A stretch of 64,000 bases of DNA from Rhodanobacter thiooxydans (GTDB lineage Bacteria > Pseudomonadota > Gammaproteobacteria > Xanthomonadales > Rhodanobacteraceae): positions 992,001 through 1,056,000 of the forward strand of contig NZ_CP088923.1 of NCBI RefSeq assembly GCF_021545845.1. Reading direction: 5' to 3'. The position numbers and the translations under genes are program-made. The notes under the pieces were generated by a model. That model worked only from the letters and a program-made list of their open reading frames with translations, made no database searches and was not told the DNA's origin. This document shows, in pieces, positions 1 to 8,432 of the stretch (positions within the stretch are counted from its first letter, which is position 1; every line of letters starts with the position of its first letter).

Positions 1-86
1 ATCGGTTAGGCTGGCGCGACCGCCGGGGAGAGCGGACGGCATGGGGATGCCGACGGGCGGTTTCCTTCCACTGACCAGGGGGTTGT

Positions 87-515
87 ATGGGTACTTCTTC
101 GTTGGCCGCACTGGCCGGCATGGGGTTGTTCGGGATGCTGGTGATGATCGTCGTCGGCATCCTGCTGGCGGCGCTGGTGCTGAGCGTGTCGTTCCGGCTG
201 GTGGTCGGCTACATGCCGTCCTACCTGCGCGCGATCGGTGCGCTGGTGCTGACCTGGATTGCGGTGGCCATTGCGATGGTGGTCGTGGGCATGGTGATGC
301 ATGGGGCCGCCGGTGGGCTGTTGTCGTTGATCGTGAATTTCCTGGTCGGCGCCGCCGTGGTGAACTATCTGCTGCTGGCGCAGAACGGCAGCCAGATCGG
401 CTACGGCAAGGCGTGCATGGTGCAGCTGGTCTACAGCGTGATCGGCATCGTGCTGGGGGTGATCATCTTCGGCATCATGGCGGTGTTCTTCGGCAGCATG
501 CTGGCGCACGCATGA
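87..515 (+). CDS. Small polytopic inner-membrane protein, unknown function
   Basis: A 142-residue protein made almost entirely of hydrophobic stretches, with about four transmembrane helices (roughly residues 10-38, 47-72, 78-98 and 110-138). A purine-rich stretch (CCAGGGGG) lies just before the ATG and can serve as ribosome-binding site. I recognise no family motif or charged catalytic cluster. It stands alone, convergent with the minus-strand membrane-protein pair that follows. The coding call is solid because the frame is hydrophobic and continuous; the function is unknown. Confidence 0.75.
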   Translation: MGTSSLAALAGMGLFGMLVMIVVGILLAALVLSVSFRLVVGYMPSYLRAIGALVLTWIAVAIAMVVVGMVMHGAAGGLLSLIVNFLVGAAVVNYLLLAQNGSQIGYGKACMVQLVYSVIGIVLGVIIFGIMAVFFGSMLAHA

Positions 516-560
516 GTCGTGCGCGGGGCGGGCAATCCGCCCCGCGCGTTTTCACGGATC

Positions 561-968
561 TCAGGCCAGGCTGGTGGCCACGCCGAAGCTGATCGCCATG
601 ATCACCGCCACCGCCATGCAGGCGCTGCCGGGGCGGATGCGGCGGGCGTCGATGCGCGGCACCAGCCGCCACAACAGCACGCTGCCGATCAGCATGTCCA
701 GCACCAGCATCCAGCGCAGCAGGCCGGAGCTCAGCAGCGCGCCGTAGGGCGGATGCAGGTGGCCTTCGTAAGCGGCCACGCCGACCACCAGCAGCAGGCC
801 GAGCAGGGTCCACAGCAGGCAGGCGAGGTAGATGCGGTTGAACACCACCGCGCAGCGTTCGGCCCAGCGCAGCACCGACCAGCCGATCAGGGCGAACACC
901 AGCGCAGCCATGCTGCTGTACAGCACCCACCAGAGCAGGCTGCTGATCACGGTAAGCAGGGTGGTCAT
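561..968 (-). CDS. Hypothetical four-helix membrane protein
   Basis: A 135-residue protein with four predicted transmembrane helices and a short basic loop (RIDARRIRPG) before the last one. The ATG at 968 overlaps the TGA of the upstream DUF962 gene in an ATGA junction, so the two are translationally coupled in one minus-strand operon; that junction decides the start, although the frame is open further upstream. No catalytic motif is recognised. Being paired with a DUF962 protein suggests a membrane-lipid or envelope role, which is only inference. Confidence 0.75.
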   Translation of the reverse strand: MTTLLTVISSLLWWVLYSSMAALVFALIGWSVLRWAERCAVVFNRIYLACLLWTLLGLLLVVGVAAYEGHLHPPYGALLSSGLLRWMLVLDMLIGSVLLWRLVPRIDARRIRPGSACMAVAVIMAISFGVATSLA

Positions 969-1456
969 GTGACTTGCTTGAATCCCAGTTTGCGCAGCAG
1001 CTTGGCCATCAGCCAGGCCGGGCCGATCAGCAGGTAGGCCAGGTCGGTGAGAAAGCTGGGCTTGCGTCCCTCGAACTTGTGCCCGATGAACTGGCCGATC
1101 CAGGCGACCACGAATACGCCGACCGCGAGCCAGCACAGCTGCGTGGGGCCGAGTCGCCCATACAGGAAGTTGGTGAGCAGGCCGAGCAGGGCAAACGCGA
1201 TCAGCAGCGCGATGGCCAGCCGGTGCGAGCGCTTCCAGTACCAGTAGAACGCCAGCACCATCACCAGCACCGCCCAGGCGCCGGGCCGGGCGAATGCGGC
1301 CGGTACCGGAATCGCCCACAGCAGCGCGATCACCGACCACACGATCGGCGGCACGCAGAGCCAGTGGAACAACCGGTTGGTCGGGTTTTGATGGTCGCCG
1401 CTGTAACTGTCGAGCCAGTCCTGCATGCTGCGCTGGTTTGCGGCTCGCGTGGTCAT
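965..1456 (-). CDS. DUF962 / Mpo1-like membrane protein
   Basis: A 163-residue membrane protein of the DUF962 (YGL010w/Mpo1-like) family. The N-terminal part contains HQNPTNRLFHWLCVPP and the C-terminal part GHKFEGRKPSF, the two histidine-containing signatures of this family; about four hydrophobic helices lie between. The yeast member Mpo1 is an Fe(II)-dependent dioxygenase acting on 2-hydroxy fatty acids, so a fatty-acid oxidation role is possible but unproven for bacterial homologues. I chose the ATG at 1456 because GGGGGGAA precedes it and the family N-terminus starts there; the open frame extends 32 codons further. It overlaps the next gene by 4 bases. Confidence 0.85.
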   Translation of the reverse strand: MTTRAANQRSMQDWLDSYSGDHQNPTNRLFHWLCVPPIVWSVIALLWAIPVPAAFARPGAWAVLVMVLAFYWYWKRSHRLAIALLIAFALLGLLTNFLYGRLGPTQLCWLAVGVFVVAWIGQFIGHKFEGRKPSFLTDLAYLLIGPAWLMAKLLRKLGFKQVT

Positions 1457-1529
1457 GGTGCGTTCCCCCCATGGGTCAGGCCTGCAATAGCAGCACGCCG
1501 GCGGCGGCCGTCGCAAGCAGAGAGCAAGT

Positions 1530-1626
1530 GTAGGAGCGCACCCTGTCCACAAGGAACTTCCTTCGGTCGTGCGCGATGCTCTTTCGTCACGTGACGAAGA
1601 GCATCGCGCACAGGGCGCGCTCCTAC
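1530..1626. repeat. Palindromic intergenic repeat, GTAGGAGC family, copy 1
   Basis: The element starts with GTAGGAGCGCACC and ends with GCGCGCTCCTAC, so its ends are inverted copies. A central hairpin at 1571-1609 has arms GCGCGATGCTCTTTCGTCAC and its reverse complement, differing by one base. Related copies lie at 3756-3847 (variant), 15911-15955 (half element) and 60790-60909. The right end supplies the TAG stop codon of purC at 1623-1625. It probably also acts as a transcription terminator. Confidence 0.85.
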
Positions 1627-2519
1627 GACAGCCGGATACCGGCCAGGCGCTGCAGCGCCTCGGCGTACTTGGCGGCGGTGCGCGCGATCACCTCGTCTGG
1701 GATCACCGGGCCTGGCGCGGTCTTGTTCCAGTGCTGCGTCTCCAGCCAGTCGCGCACGAACTGCTTGTCGTAGCTGGGCGGGCTGATACCGACGCGGTAT
1801 TCGTCGGCCGGCCAGAAGCGTGAGGAATCCGGCGTCAGCATCTCGTCCATCACGTACAGCTTGCCGCTGGCGTCGGTGCCGAACTCGAACTTGGTGTCGG
1901 CGATGATGATGCCGCGTTCGGCCGCGTAGGCGGCGGCCCACTGGTAGATCGCCAGCGTGGCGTCGCGCACCTGGTTGGCCAGCTCGCTGCCGACCGCGTC
2001 GACTACCGCATCGAAGCTGACGTTCTGGTCGTGGTCGCCCACCGCGGCCTTGGTCGAGGGCGTGAAGATCGGCGCGGGCAGCTGCTGCGCCTGCTTCAGG
2101 CCGCCGGGCAGCGCGATGCCGCACAGCGAGCCGGTGGCCTGGTAGTCCTTCCAGCCGGAGCCGATCAGGTAGCCGCGGGCGATCGCCTCCACCGGCACCG
2201 GCTTCAGCCGCCGCGCCACCACGGCGCGCTTCTCATACAGTTTCAGGTCGGTGCCGGGCGGCAGCACCTCGGCCAGCGGCACGTCGAGCAGGTGGTTCGG
2301 CACCAGGTGGGCGGTCTTGCCGAACCAGAAGTTGGAGATCTGGGTGAGCATCTCGCCCTTGCCCGGGATCGGGTTGGGCAGCACCACGTCGAACGCCGAC
2401 AGCCGGTCCGTGGCGACCATCAGCAGCCGATCGTCGGACAACGCGTATACATCGCGCACCTTGCCGCGGTGGATCAGCTCGAGGCCGGGCAGGTTCGATT
2501 GCGGCAGGGTGGTGGGCAC
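1623..2519 (-). CDS. purC: Phosphoribosylaminoimidazole-succinocarboxamide synthase (SAICAR synthetase)
   Basis: PurC joins aspartate to CAIR with ATP in step 8 of de novo purine synthesis, in the cytoplasm. The protein is about 298 residues and has the expected motifs HRGKVRDVY near the N-terminus, [25 protein letters not shown] [18 protein letters not shown], and IADTKFEFG near the middle. The start is a GTG at 2519, chosen because the protein then begins [13 protein letters not shown], which matches related proteins; a GTG five codons upstream is an alternative and no clear Shine-Dalgarno decides. The TAG stop is provided by the end of a palindromic repeat. The gene is divergent from the cytochrome c gene. 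Confidence 0.93.
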   Translation of the reverse strand: MPTTLPQSNLPGLELIHRGKVRDVYALSDDRLLMVATDRLSAFDVVLPNPIPGKGEMLTQISNFWFGKTAHLVPNHLLDVPLAEVLPPGTDLKLYEKRAVVARRLKPVPVEAIARGYLIGSGWKDYQATGSLCGIALPGGLKQAQQLPAPIFTPSTKAAVGDHDQNVSFDAVVDAVGSELANQVRDATLAIYQWAAAYAAERGIIIADTKFEFGTDASGKLYVMDEMLTPDSSRFWPADEYRVGISPPSYDKQFVRDWLETQHWNKTAPGPVIPDEVIARTAAKYAEALQRLAGIRLS

Positions 2520-2609
2520 GACGGCGGGTTCCACATGGCGGGCAAGCGCCCATTCTAGCCGCTGCGGCCGTGGCGCCGGAAACGCCGCCTCGGGGAATCC
2601 GGGTGCGCT

Positions 2610-2617
2610 GCTAGAAT
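2610..2617 (+). promoter_or_regulatory. Putative -10 element (GCTAGAAT) of the cytochrome c gene
   Basis: GCTAGAAT lies 29 bases before the cytochrome c ATG. The same octamer, or GCTAGGCT, precedes metB (21244), gcvH (53883), the DUF465 gene (9217) and the last transporter gene (62540) at comparable upstream positions. The core TAGAAT resembles the sigma-70 TATAAT box. I see no convincing -35 box. Confidence 0.45.
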
Positions 2618-2646
2618 TGGCGATCTGTGGCCCCCATTGGTTGCCG

Positions 2647-2955
2647 ATGCGAACCTTATTGACCGCGGCGCTGTGCCTGCTCGCCGCCTTCCCGCTCCGT
2701 GCGCAGACGCCGGTGTCGCCGACCCGGCTGGGCCTGTGCGCGGCCTGCCACGGTGCTGGCGGCCACGCCAGCATGCCCGGCGTGCCGCACCTGGCCGGCC
2801 AGCGGCTGGATTACCTGCGCGACGCGCTGAAGCAATACCGCGACGGCCGCCGCAACATCCCGGTGATGCGCGCCGCGATCGGCCCGGTCGGCGACGCCGA
2901 CCTCGACGCGTTGGCCCGCTGGTACAGCGCTCAGGCGCCGCAGGGCACACCATGA
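2647..2955 (+). CDS. Small periplasmic class I cytochrome c (c4/c553-like)
   Basis: A 102-residue monoheme cytochrome c. It has a signal peptide (residues 1-20, cleavage probably after LRAQ), a single heme-attachment motif CAACH at residues 31-35, and a methionine near VMRAAIG that could be the sixth ligand, giving the layout seen in c553/single-domain c4 proteins. It would carry electrons in the periplasm, perhaps to a terminal oxidase. Its ATG follows a -10-like element. It overlaps djlA by an ATGA junction, so the two are co-transcribed, an odd pairing for a periplasmic electron carrier. Confidence 0.88.
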   Translation: MRTLLTAALCLLAAFPLRAQTPVSPTRLGLCAACHGAGGHASMPGVPHLAGQRLDYLRDALKQYRDGRRNIPVMRAAIGPVGDADLDALARWYSAQAPQGTP

Positions 2956-3758
2956 GCTACACCTACACGCTGTGGTTCGCCTTCTTCGGCCTGCTCATCG
3001 GTCACCTGCCCGGCGCCGTCACCGGCGCGGTGATCGGCTTCGTCTTCGACAACCTGCGCTACAGCCAGCGCAAGCACGCCACGCCGGAAGCCGGCGGCTT
3101 CATCGGCCCGCTGTTCACCCTGCTCGGTGCGGTGGCGAAATCCGACGGCCGCGTATCGGAGCAGGAGATCGCGATCGCCGAGCGGCTGATGACGCGCATG
3201 GGCCTGGACGCCGAGCAGCGCAGGCAGGCGGTGGCCAGCTTCAACGTCGGTAAGCAGCCGGAGTTCGACGTCACCCCGACCATTGCCGCGCTGCGCAACT
3301 GGGTCGGTCTGCGCCGCGACCACGCCTTCCCGGTGCTCGACGTGGTGATCGAGACGGTGCTGGCCGAGGGCAACCCACCGCCGGAGAAGATGGCGATCCT
3401 GCACCAGCTGGCGTTCGCGCTGCGTATCAGCGACATGGAGCTGATGGCGCTGATGGCGATGAAGGGTTACGCCTGGAACGCCGGCGGATCGCGCAGTCAC
3501 GGCCAGGCCTACGGCACTGGCGGCGGCTACGTGCCGCCGCAGCGCGCACCGCAGGGACCGGACCCGTATGCCGTGCTCGGCATCGACCGCAACGCCGATG
3601 ACCGCGCGATCAAGCGCGCCTACCGCAAACTGATCTCCGAACACCACCCCGACCGCCTCGGCGACCTGCCCGAAGACATGCGCAAGCGCGCCGAGGCGCG
3701 CGCCAGCGAGATCAACGCCGCGTACGACCGGATCAAGGAACAGCGCGGCTTCAAGTAG
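2952..3758 (+). CDS. djlA: DjlA-type membrane-anchored co-chaperone
   Basis: A 268-residue protein close in length to E. coli DjlA (271). It has one glycine-rich N-terminal transmembrane segment (residues 6-32), a central TerB-like helical domain (about 48-170), a glycine-rich linker, and a C-terminal J domain (203-268) with the HPD motif at 232-234. DjlA stimulates the DnaK ATPase at the inner membrane and is linked to envelope stress and colanic-acid control in enterobacteria. The natural end (QRGFK) is followed at once by TAGGAGCCCG, so the stop codon lies inside a repeat element. It overlaps the cytochrome gene by 4 bases. Confidence 0.92.
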   Translation: MSYTYTLWFAFFGLLIGHLPGAVTGAVIGFVFDNLRYSQRKHATPEAGGFIGPLFTLLGAVAKSDGRVSEQEIAIAERLMTRMGLDAEQRRQAVASFNVGKQPEFDVTPTIAALRNWVGLRRDHAFPVLDVVIETVLAEGNPPPEKMAILHQLAFALRISDMELMALMAMKGYAWNAGGSRSHGQAYGTGGGYVPPQRAPQGPDPYAVLGIDRNADDRAIKRAYRKLISEHHPDRLGDLPEDMRKRAEARASEINAAYDRIKEQRGFK

Positions 3759-3847
3759 GAGCCCGCTCGCGGGCGATGCTTTGAAAGCCGGGATTCGGGA
3801 TTCGGGATTCGGGATTCGAAAGGGCATCGCCCGCGAGCGGGCTCCTG
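3756..3847. repeat. Inverted repeat enclosing GGGATTC tandem heptamers
   Basis: TAGGAGCCCGCTCGCGGGC at 3756 is repeated as its inverse GCCCGCGAGCGGGCTCC at 3827-3844; both arms are themselves partly palindromic. The loop holds four tandem GGGATTC units (about 3790-3818). It sits between convergent djlA and the phosphatase gene, supplies the djlA TAG stop, and should form a strong hairpin that could terminate from both sides. Confidence 0.8.
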
Positions 3848-3891
3848 CAAAGGCGATGCGTCGGATCAGGCGACAAAGGCGCTGCGTCGGA

Positions 3892-4530
3892 TCAGCCGAG
3901 CAGCAGTCCGGCCAGTTCGTCCGGCGTCGCCGCAACGGCACGCGCGCCGGCCTGCTCCAGTTCCGCGCGGTCGCCAAAACCCCACAGCACGCCCACGCCG
4001 CGCACTTGGTTGGCCACGGCACCGTCGATGTCGAAATGGCGGTCGCCGATCATCACCGCATCGGTCGGGTCGGCGCCGAAGTCCGTCAGTGCCGCGGCGA
4101 TCATCGTGGCCTTCTCGCTGTGCGCGCTGCCCGGGTGCGGGCCGTACAGGCGCAGGAAGGCGTCGCCGAACGGCAGGTGGGCGATGATCGGCGCGGCGTG
4201 GCGGTGCGGCTTGCTGGTGACCACCGCAAGCTGGTGGCCAGCGCCGAGCAGTCGCCCGATCAACGTTTCGATGCCCGGGTAGACCTCGTGCTCGCGCCAG
4301 CCGAGCGTATCGAAGCGCTCGTGGTAGTACGCCACCGCCGCCTCGACGCGCTCGGCGTCGTGGTCCAGCAGCGGCGCGAAGCTGTGCCGCAGCGGCGGGC
4401 CGATCCAGCGGCGCAGTTCCGCATGCGCCGGCGCCGGCACGTCCAGCCGCGCCAGCGCATGCTTCACGCAGGCGGTGATGCCGTGTTCGGAATCGATCAG
4501 GGTGCCGTCGAGGTCGAACAGGCAGAGCAT
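3892..4530 (-). CDS. HAD-family phosphatase, phosphoglycolate phosphatase-like
   Basis: A 212-residue HAD superfamily hydrolase. It begins with the catalytic DxD motif (FDLDGTLIDSE, residues 5-15), has motif II as VVTSKPH and motif III/IV as MIGDRHFDIDGA, and carries the alpha-helical cap domain between them. This matches Gph-type enzymes that clear 2-phosphoglycolate; other small phosphate esters cannot be excluded. The ATG at 4530-4528 shares its A with the TAA stop of pgk (TAATG), so it is translated with pgk. Pairing with a glycolytic kinase fits a metabolite-repair role. Confidence 0.85.
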   Translation of the reverse strand: MLCLFDLDGTLIDSEHGITACVKHALARLDVPAPAHAELRRWIGPPLRHSFAPLLDHDAERVEAAVAYYHERFDTLGWREHEVYPGIETLIGRLLGAGHQLAVVTSKPHRHAAPIIAHLPFGDAFLRLYGPHPGSAHSEKATMIAAALTDFGADPTDAVMIGDRHFDIDGAVANQVRGVGVLWGFGDRAELEQAGARAVAATPDELAGLLLG

Positions 4531-5699
4531 TACTTCGCGGCTCGCGCCTTCAGCGCGGCCACTGCGGGCAGCTCCTTGCCTTCGAGGAACTCCAGGAACG
4601 CGCCGCCGCCGGTGGAGATGTAGGAGACCTGGTCGGCGATGCCGTACTTGTCGACCGCGGCCAGAGTGTCGCCGCCGCCGGCGATGGAGAACGCATTCGA
4701 GGCGGCGATCGCCCGCGCCAGCGTCTCGGTGCCTTTGCCGAAGGTGTCGAACTCGAACACGCCGACCGGGCCGTTCCACACCACGGTGCCGGCCTTGGCG
4801 ATCAGCGCGGCGTACAGCTCGGCAGTCTGCGGGCCGATGTCGAGGATCATCTCGTCCGCGCCCACCTGGTCGACCGGCTTCACCGTGGCCGGCGCCTGCG
4901 CCGAGAAGGTCGGTGCCACCACCACGTCGACCGGCATCGGCACCTCGGCGCCGCGGCGCTTCGCATCGGCCAGCACCTTCCTGGCGGCGTCGATCAGGTC
5001 CGGCTCATACAGCGAATTGCCCACCGAATAGCCCAGCGCGGCGACGAAGGTGTTGGCGATGCCGCCGCCCACGATCAACTGGTCGACCTTGCCGATCAGG
5101 TTGTCGAGCAGGGTCAGCTTGGTCGAGACCTTGGAGCCGGCCACGATCGCCAGCAGCGGGTGCGCCGGGTGTTCCAGCGCCTTGCCCAGCGCATCGAGCT
5201 CCGCACACAGCAGCGGCCCGGCGGCGGCGACCGGGGCATACTTGATCACGCCATGGGTGGAGGCCTGCGCGCGGTGTGCGGTGCCGAACGCGTCCATCAC
5301 GAAGATGTCGCACAGCGCGGCGTACTTCCGGGCCAGCGCGTCGTCGTCCTTGCCTTCGCCGACGTTCATGCGGCAGTTTTCCAGCAGCACCACCTCGCCC
5401 GGGGCCACCTCGACGCCGTCGACCAGGTAGTCGGCGACCAGCCGCACCGGCTGGTGCAGGCGGGCGCTCAGCCACAGCGCCACCGGCGCCAACGAGGATT
5501 CGGCGTCGAACTGGCCTTCCTTCGGCCGACCCAGGTGCGACATCACCATCACCTTCGCGCCGGCGTCGCGGGCGGCCTGGATCGTGGGCAGCGCGGCGTC
5601 GAGGCGCTGGGTCGAGGTGATCCGACCGTGGTCGTCGATCGGCACGTTCAGGTCTTCGCGGATCAGCACGCGCTGGTCGCGCAAATCGAGGTCACTCAT
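4530..5699 (-). CDS. pgk: Phosphoglycerate kinase
   Basis: A 389-residue enzyme of normal length that transfers phosphate from 1,3-bisphosphoglycerate to ADP in glycolysis (and reverses in gluconeogenesis). Visible motifs are [10 protein letters not shown] near residue 13, [20 protein letters not shown], and the nucleotide-binding [11 protein letters not shown] near the C-terminus. The start ATG at 5699 gives [18 protein letters not shown], typical of gammaproteobacterial Pgk; the open frame upstream is not conserved. It leads a two-gene unit with the HAD phosphatase and is divergent from maiA. Confidence 0.95.
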   Translation of the reverse strand: MSDLDLRDQRVLIREDLNVPIDDHGRITSTQRLDAALPTIQAARDAGAKVMVMSHLGRPKEGQFDAESSLAPVALWLSARLHQPVRLVADYLVDGVEVAPGEVVLLENCRMNVGEGKDDDALARKYAALCDIFVMDAFGTAHRAQASTHGVIKYAPVAAAGPLLCAELDALGKALEHPAHPLLAIVAGSKVSTKLTLLDNLIGKVDQLIVGGGIANTFVAALGYSVGNSLYEPDLIDAARKVLADAKRRGAEVPMPVDVVVAPTFSAQAPATVKPVDQVGADEMILDIGPQTAELYAALIAKAGTVVWNGPVGVFEFDTFGKGTETLARAIAASNAFSIAGGGDTLAAVDKYGIADQVSYISTGGGAFLEFLEGKELPAVAALKARAAK

Positions 5700-5885
5700 G
5701 CGGATGACGGACACGGCGGCACTCCGGATAATGGACAAGGGGCCGCCCGGCACGGGCGGTAACCGCTTATTCTCGGGCGCGTCGGGTGTCGATGCAAACG
5801 CGGCGGGCCGGCGCCGCACGTTGCGGCGCGCCACGTGCCCGGCCCACACTGTGGCAAACTGCGGTTATCCGTCGGGGGGTGGCTC

Positions 5886-6548
5886 ATGGCTAGCGGTTTG
5901 GTGCTGTATGGCTACTGGCGTTCCAGCGCTGCGTATCGGGTGCGCATCGCGCTGAACCTGAAGGGGCTCGACTACGAGACGCGACCGGTGCACCTGGTGC
6001 GCGACGGCGGCGAGCAGCACGCGCCGGATTACCGTGCGCTCAACCCGCAGGAAATGGTGCCCTGCCTGCTCGACGGCGACCGCGCGATCACCCAGTCGCT
6101 GGCGATCATGGAATACCTCGACGAGATGCATCCGGAGCTGGAAACGGCCCTGCTGCCGGTCGATGCGCGCGGGCGGGCCCGGGTGCGGGCGCTGGCGCAG
6201 GTGGTGGCCTGCGACATCCACCCGCTGGGCAGCCTGCGGGTGCTGCAGCAGCTGGAAGCCGAATTCGGTGCCAGCGAGGAGCAGCGCGCGGCGTGGTCGC
6301 GGCATTGGATCGGCGCGGGTTTCCAGGCGATCGAGACGATGCTGGGCGACAACGTGGCGACCGGACGCTATTGCCACGGCGAGGCGCCGAGCATGGCCGA
6401 CGTCTGCCTGGTCCCGCAGGTCTACAACGCGCTGCGCTGGAAGCTGCCGCTGGACGACTACCCGACCATCGCGCGCATCTACCAGTCATGCAACGAGCTG
6501 GAAGCATTCCGCCGCGCCGCGCCGGAGGCCCAGCCGGATGCGCCTTAG
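5886..6548 (+). CDS. maiA: Maleylacetoacetate isomerase (zeta-class glutathione S-transferase)
   Basis: A 220-residue zeta-class GST that isomerises maleylacetoacetate to fumarylacetoacetate with glutathione in tyrosine or gentisate breakdown. The N-terminal thioredoxin-like domain carries YWRSSAAYRVRIALNLKG; the family usually has SSCSxRVRIAL, so the cysteine is absent here. NPQEMVPCLLDGD and QSLAIMEYLDE are glutathione-site motifs, and the C-terminal helical domain contains SMADVCLVPQVYNA. No other gene of the pathway is adjacent. The ATG at 5886 lies behind a GGGGGGTGG stretch that can act as ribosome-binding site. Confidence 0.88.
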   Translation: MASGLVLYGYWRSSAAYRVRIALNLKGLDYETRPVHLVRDGGEQHAPDYRALNPQEMVPCLLDGDRAITQSLAIMEYLDEMHPELETALLPVDARGRARVRALAQVVACDIHPLGSLRVLQQLEAEFGASEEQRAAWSRHWIGAGFQAIETMLGDNVATGRYCHGEAPSMADVCLVPQVYNALRWKLPLDDYPTIARIYQSCNELEAFRRAAPEAQPDAP

Positions 6549-6552
6549 AGCC

Positions 6553-6670
6553 GGGATTCGGGATTCGGGATTCGATAGGGCGTGAGCCGACGGTGTTACC
6601 TTCCGCTGGTTGCGGGAGCGCAAAGGCGGGCGGCTTTTGGCGAATCCCGAATCCCGAATCCCGAATCCCG
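6553..6670. repeat. Facing GGGATTC heptamer arrays between convergent genes
   Basis: Three tandem GGGATTC units at about 6553-6574 face four inverse GAATCCC units at about 6641-6670, separated by about 66 bases. The arrays can pair into a long hairpin between convergent maiA and pilU, so a bidirectional terminator is plausible. The same heptamer occurs at 3790-3818 and 63893-63935. Confidence 0.75.
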
Positions 6671-6673
6671 GCC

Positions 6674-7780
6674 CTAAAACCCCATCCCGTAAGGATCGGC
6701 CATCGCCTCGTCGCTGTTGCCGCCTTCGGCGAGGCGGATCTTAAGCGCCAGGCCGTCGCGCGAATCGGACTTGTTGAGCGCCTCTTCCAGTTCCACGCGG
6801 CCTTCCTTGTACAGCTTGTACAACGACTGGTCGAAGGTCTGCATGCCTTCCTGCAGGCTGCGGTCCATCGCTTCCTTGATCTCGTGGATCTGGCCGCGGC
6901 GGATCATGTCGCGGATCAACGGGGTGTTCAGCAGTACCTCGGTGGCCGGGATGCGGCGGCCGTCCTTGCCGATCACCAGGCGCTGGCTGATCACCGCGCG
7001 CAGGTTCAGCGCCAGGTTCATCAGCACGTTCTTGTGCGCCGATTCGGGGAAGAAGTTGAGGATGCGCTCCAGCGTCTGGTCGGCGTTGTTGGAGTGCAGC
7101 GTGGCCAGGCACAGGTGGCCGGTCTCGGAGAAGGCGATCGCCGCCTCCATGGTGTCGGTGTCGCGGATCTCGCCGATCATGATCACGTCCGGCGCCTCGC
7201 GCATCGCGTTCTTCAGCGCCTCGTGGTAGCTGTGGGTGTCCAGGCCCACCTCGCGCTGGTTGACGATCGACTTCTTGTGCCGGTGCAGGTATTCGATCGG
7301 GTCCTCGATGGTGAGGATGTGGCCGGGCGAATGGGAGTTGCGCTGGTCGAGCATTGCCGCCAGCGTGGTCGACTTGCCCGAGCCGGTGGCGCCGACCACC
7401 AGGATCAGCCCGCGCGGCTCCATGATCAGGTCGCGGAAGATGCTGGGCAGCTGCAGCTGTTCGATGCTGGGGATCTCGCTCTTGATCGCGCGGATCACCA
7501 TGCCCACTTCGCCGCGCTGCTTGAATACGTTGATGCGGAAACGGCCGGCTTCCTTCACCGCCAGCGCCATGTTCAGCTCCAGGTCGCGCTCGAACTGCGG
7601 CACCTGGCCCTCGTCCATCAGCGAATAGGCGATCTTCTTGACCATGCCGCCGGGCAGGCCGGTGTTGCCCAGCGGATACAGCTTGCCCTCGACCTTGATA
7701 TTCACCGGGGCGCCGGTGGACAGGAACATGTCCGAGGCGCCCTTGTCTACCATAAGCTTGAGGAAGTAGCCGATATCCAC
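6674..7780 (-). CDS. pilU: Type IV pilus retraction ATPase PilU
   Basis: A 368-residue PilT/PilU-family AAA-type motor that helps depolymerise type IV pili at the cytoplasmic face. It has the Walker A motif GATGSGKST (residues 130-138), an Asp box around IEDPIEYLH, Walker B IMIGEIRD and a His box LATLHSNNADQ. FLKLMVDKGASDMFLS and QREVGLDTHSY are more PilU-like than PilT-like, so I prefer pilU. The start is GTG at 7780, preceded by AGGGA at proper spacing and giving VDIGYFLKLM. pilT is not in the window. Confidence 0.85.
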   Translation of the reverse strand: MDIGYFLKLMVDKGASDMFLSTGAPVNIKVEGKLYPLGNTGLPGGMVKKIAYSLMDEGQVPQFERDLELNMALAVKEAGRFRINVFKQRGEVGMVIRAIKSEIPSIEQLQLPSIFRDLIMEPRGLILVVGATGSGKSTTLAAMLDQRNSHSPGHILTIEDPIEYLHRHKKSIVNQREVGLDTHSYHEALKNAMREAPDVIMIGEIRDTDTMEAAIAFSETGHLCLATLHSNNADQTLERILNFFPESAHKNVLMNLALNLRAVISQRLVIGKDGRRIPATEVLLNTPLIRDMIRRGQIHEIKEAMDRSLQEGMQTFDQSLYKLYKEGRVELEEALNKSDSRDGLALKIRLAEGGNSDEAMADPYGMGF

Positions 7781-7865
7781 GGATTGATCCCTGTTTGCGC
7801 AAGGCGCGTTGCAAAGTCGGATTATGCCCGCCCACAATACGCTGCGACATACCACGAGGAATGTG

Positions 7866-8432
7866 ATGTACATCTTTTCCCTGCCGGCCGGCTCTCCACG
7901 CCGTACCCGTGCGGCCATGGCGATGGCGGCCCTGGCCCTGACCCTGCTGCTGGCCGGCTGTGCCTCGGCGCCGCCGCCGAACGATTCGATGAACATGGCG
8001 CAGTCGCAGCTGCAGATGGCCCGCGACGCGGGGGCGGCCGACTACGCCCCGGTCGACCTGGGCTTCGCGCAGGACAAGTTCCAGCAGGCGCAGACGGCCA
8101 TGGCCGACCGCAAGTACGCCGATGCGGCCAGCCTGGCGGAGGAGTCGCGCGCCGACGCCGAGCTGGCCCAGGCCAAGGCCAGGCTGGGCGCGGCGCGGGC
8201 GCAGATCCAGAACAAGGTGCAGGAGAACACCCGCCTGCGCCAGGAGGGCGAGCAGCAGGAGCAGCACGACAACGCGCCGGCACCGGCACCCGTGGCCTCG
8301 TCCGGCCCGCTGACCCAGGACATGCCGGCGCCGGCCTCGAGCGTGCTGTCCGCACCGGCCGGTGCCGGTTTCCAGACCGTGCCGGACGCCAACCAGCCAC
8401 CCGCTTCCAACTCCCACGGAGGCCAGCCATGA
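7866..8432 (+). CDS. DUF4398-type outer-envelope lipoprotein
   Basis: A 188-residue lipoprotein. A basic N-region and hydrophobic helix lead to the lipobox LLAGC (about residues 28-32), then a DUF4398-like alpha-helical region (about 43-120) rich in alanine, glutamine and lysine (AQSQLQMARDAGAADYAP, FAQDKFQQAQ), and a proline/alanine-rich tail. AGGA lies 7 bases before the ATG at 7866, which decides among several in-frame starts. It overlaps the next gene by ATGA. DUF4398 proteins are often encoded beside OmpA-like or coiled-coil envelope proteins; the function is unknown. Confidence 0.82.
   Translation: MYIFSLPAGSPRRTRAAMAMAALALTLLLAGCASAPPPNDSMNMAQSQLQMARDAGAADYAPVDLGFAQDKFQQAQTAMADRKYADAASLAEESRADAELAQAKARLGAARAQIQNKVQENTRLRQEGEQQEQHDNAPAPAPVASSGPLTQDMPAPASSVLSAPAGAGFQTVPDANQPPASNSHGGQP

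Noticed and set aside
3788..3818. GGGATTC arrays as a CRISPR array
   Set aside because: Units are seven bases, directly tandem, without spacers, and no cas gene is present.
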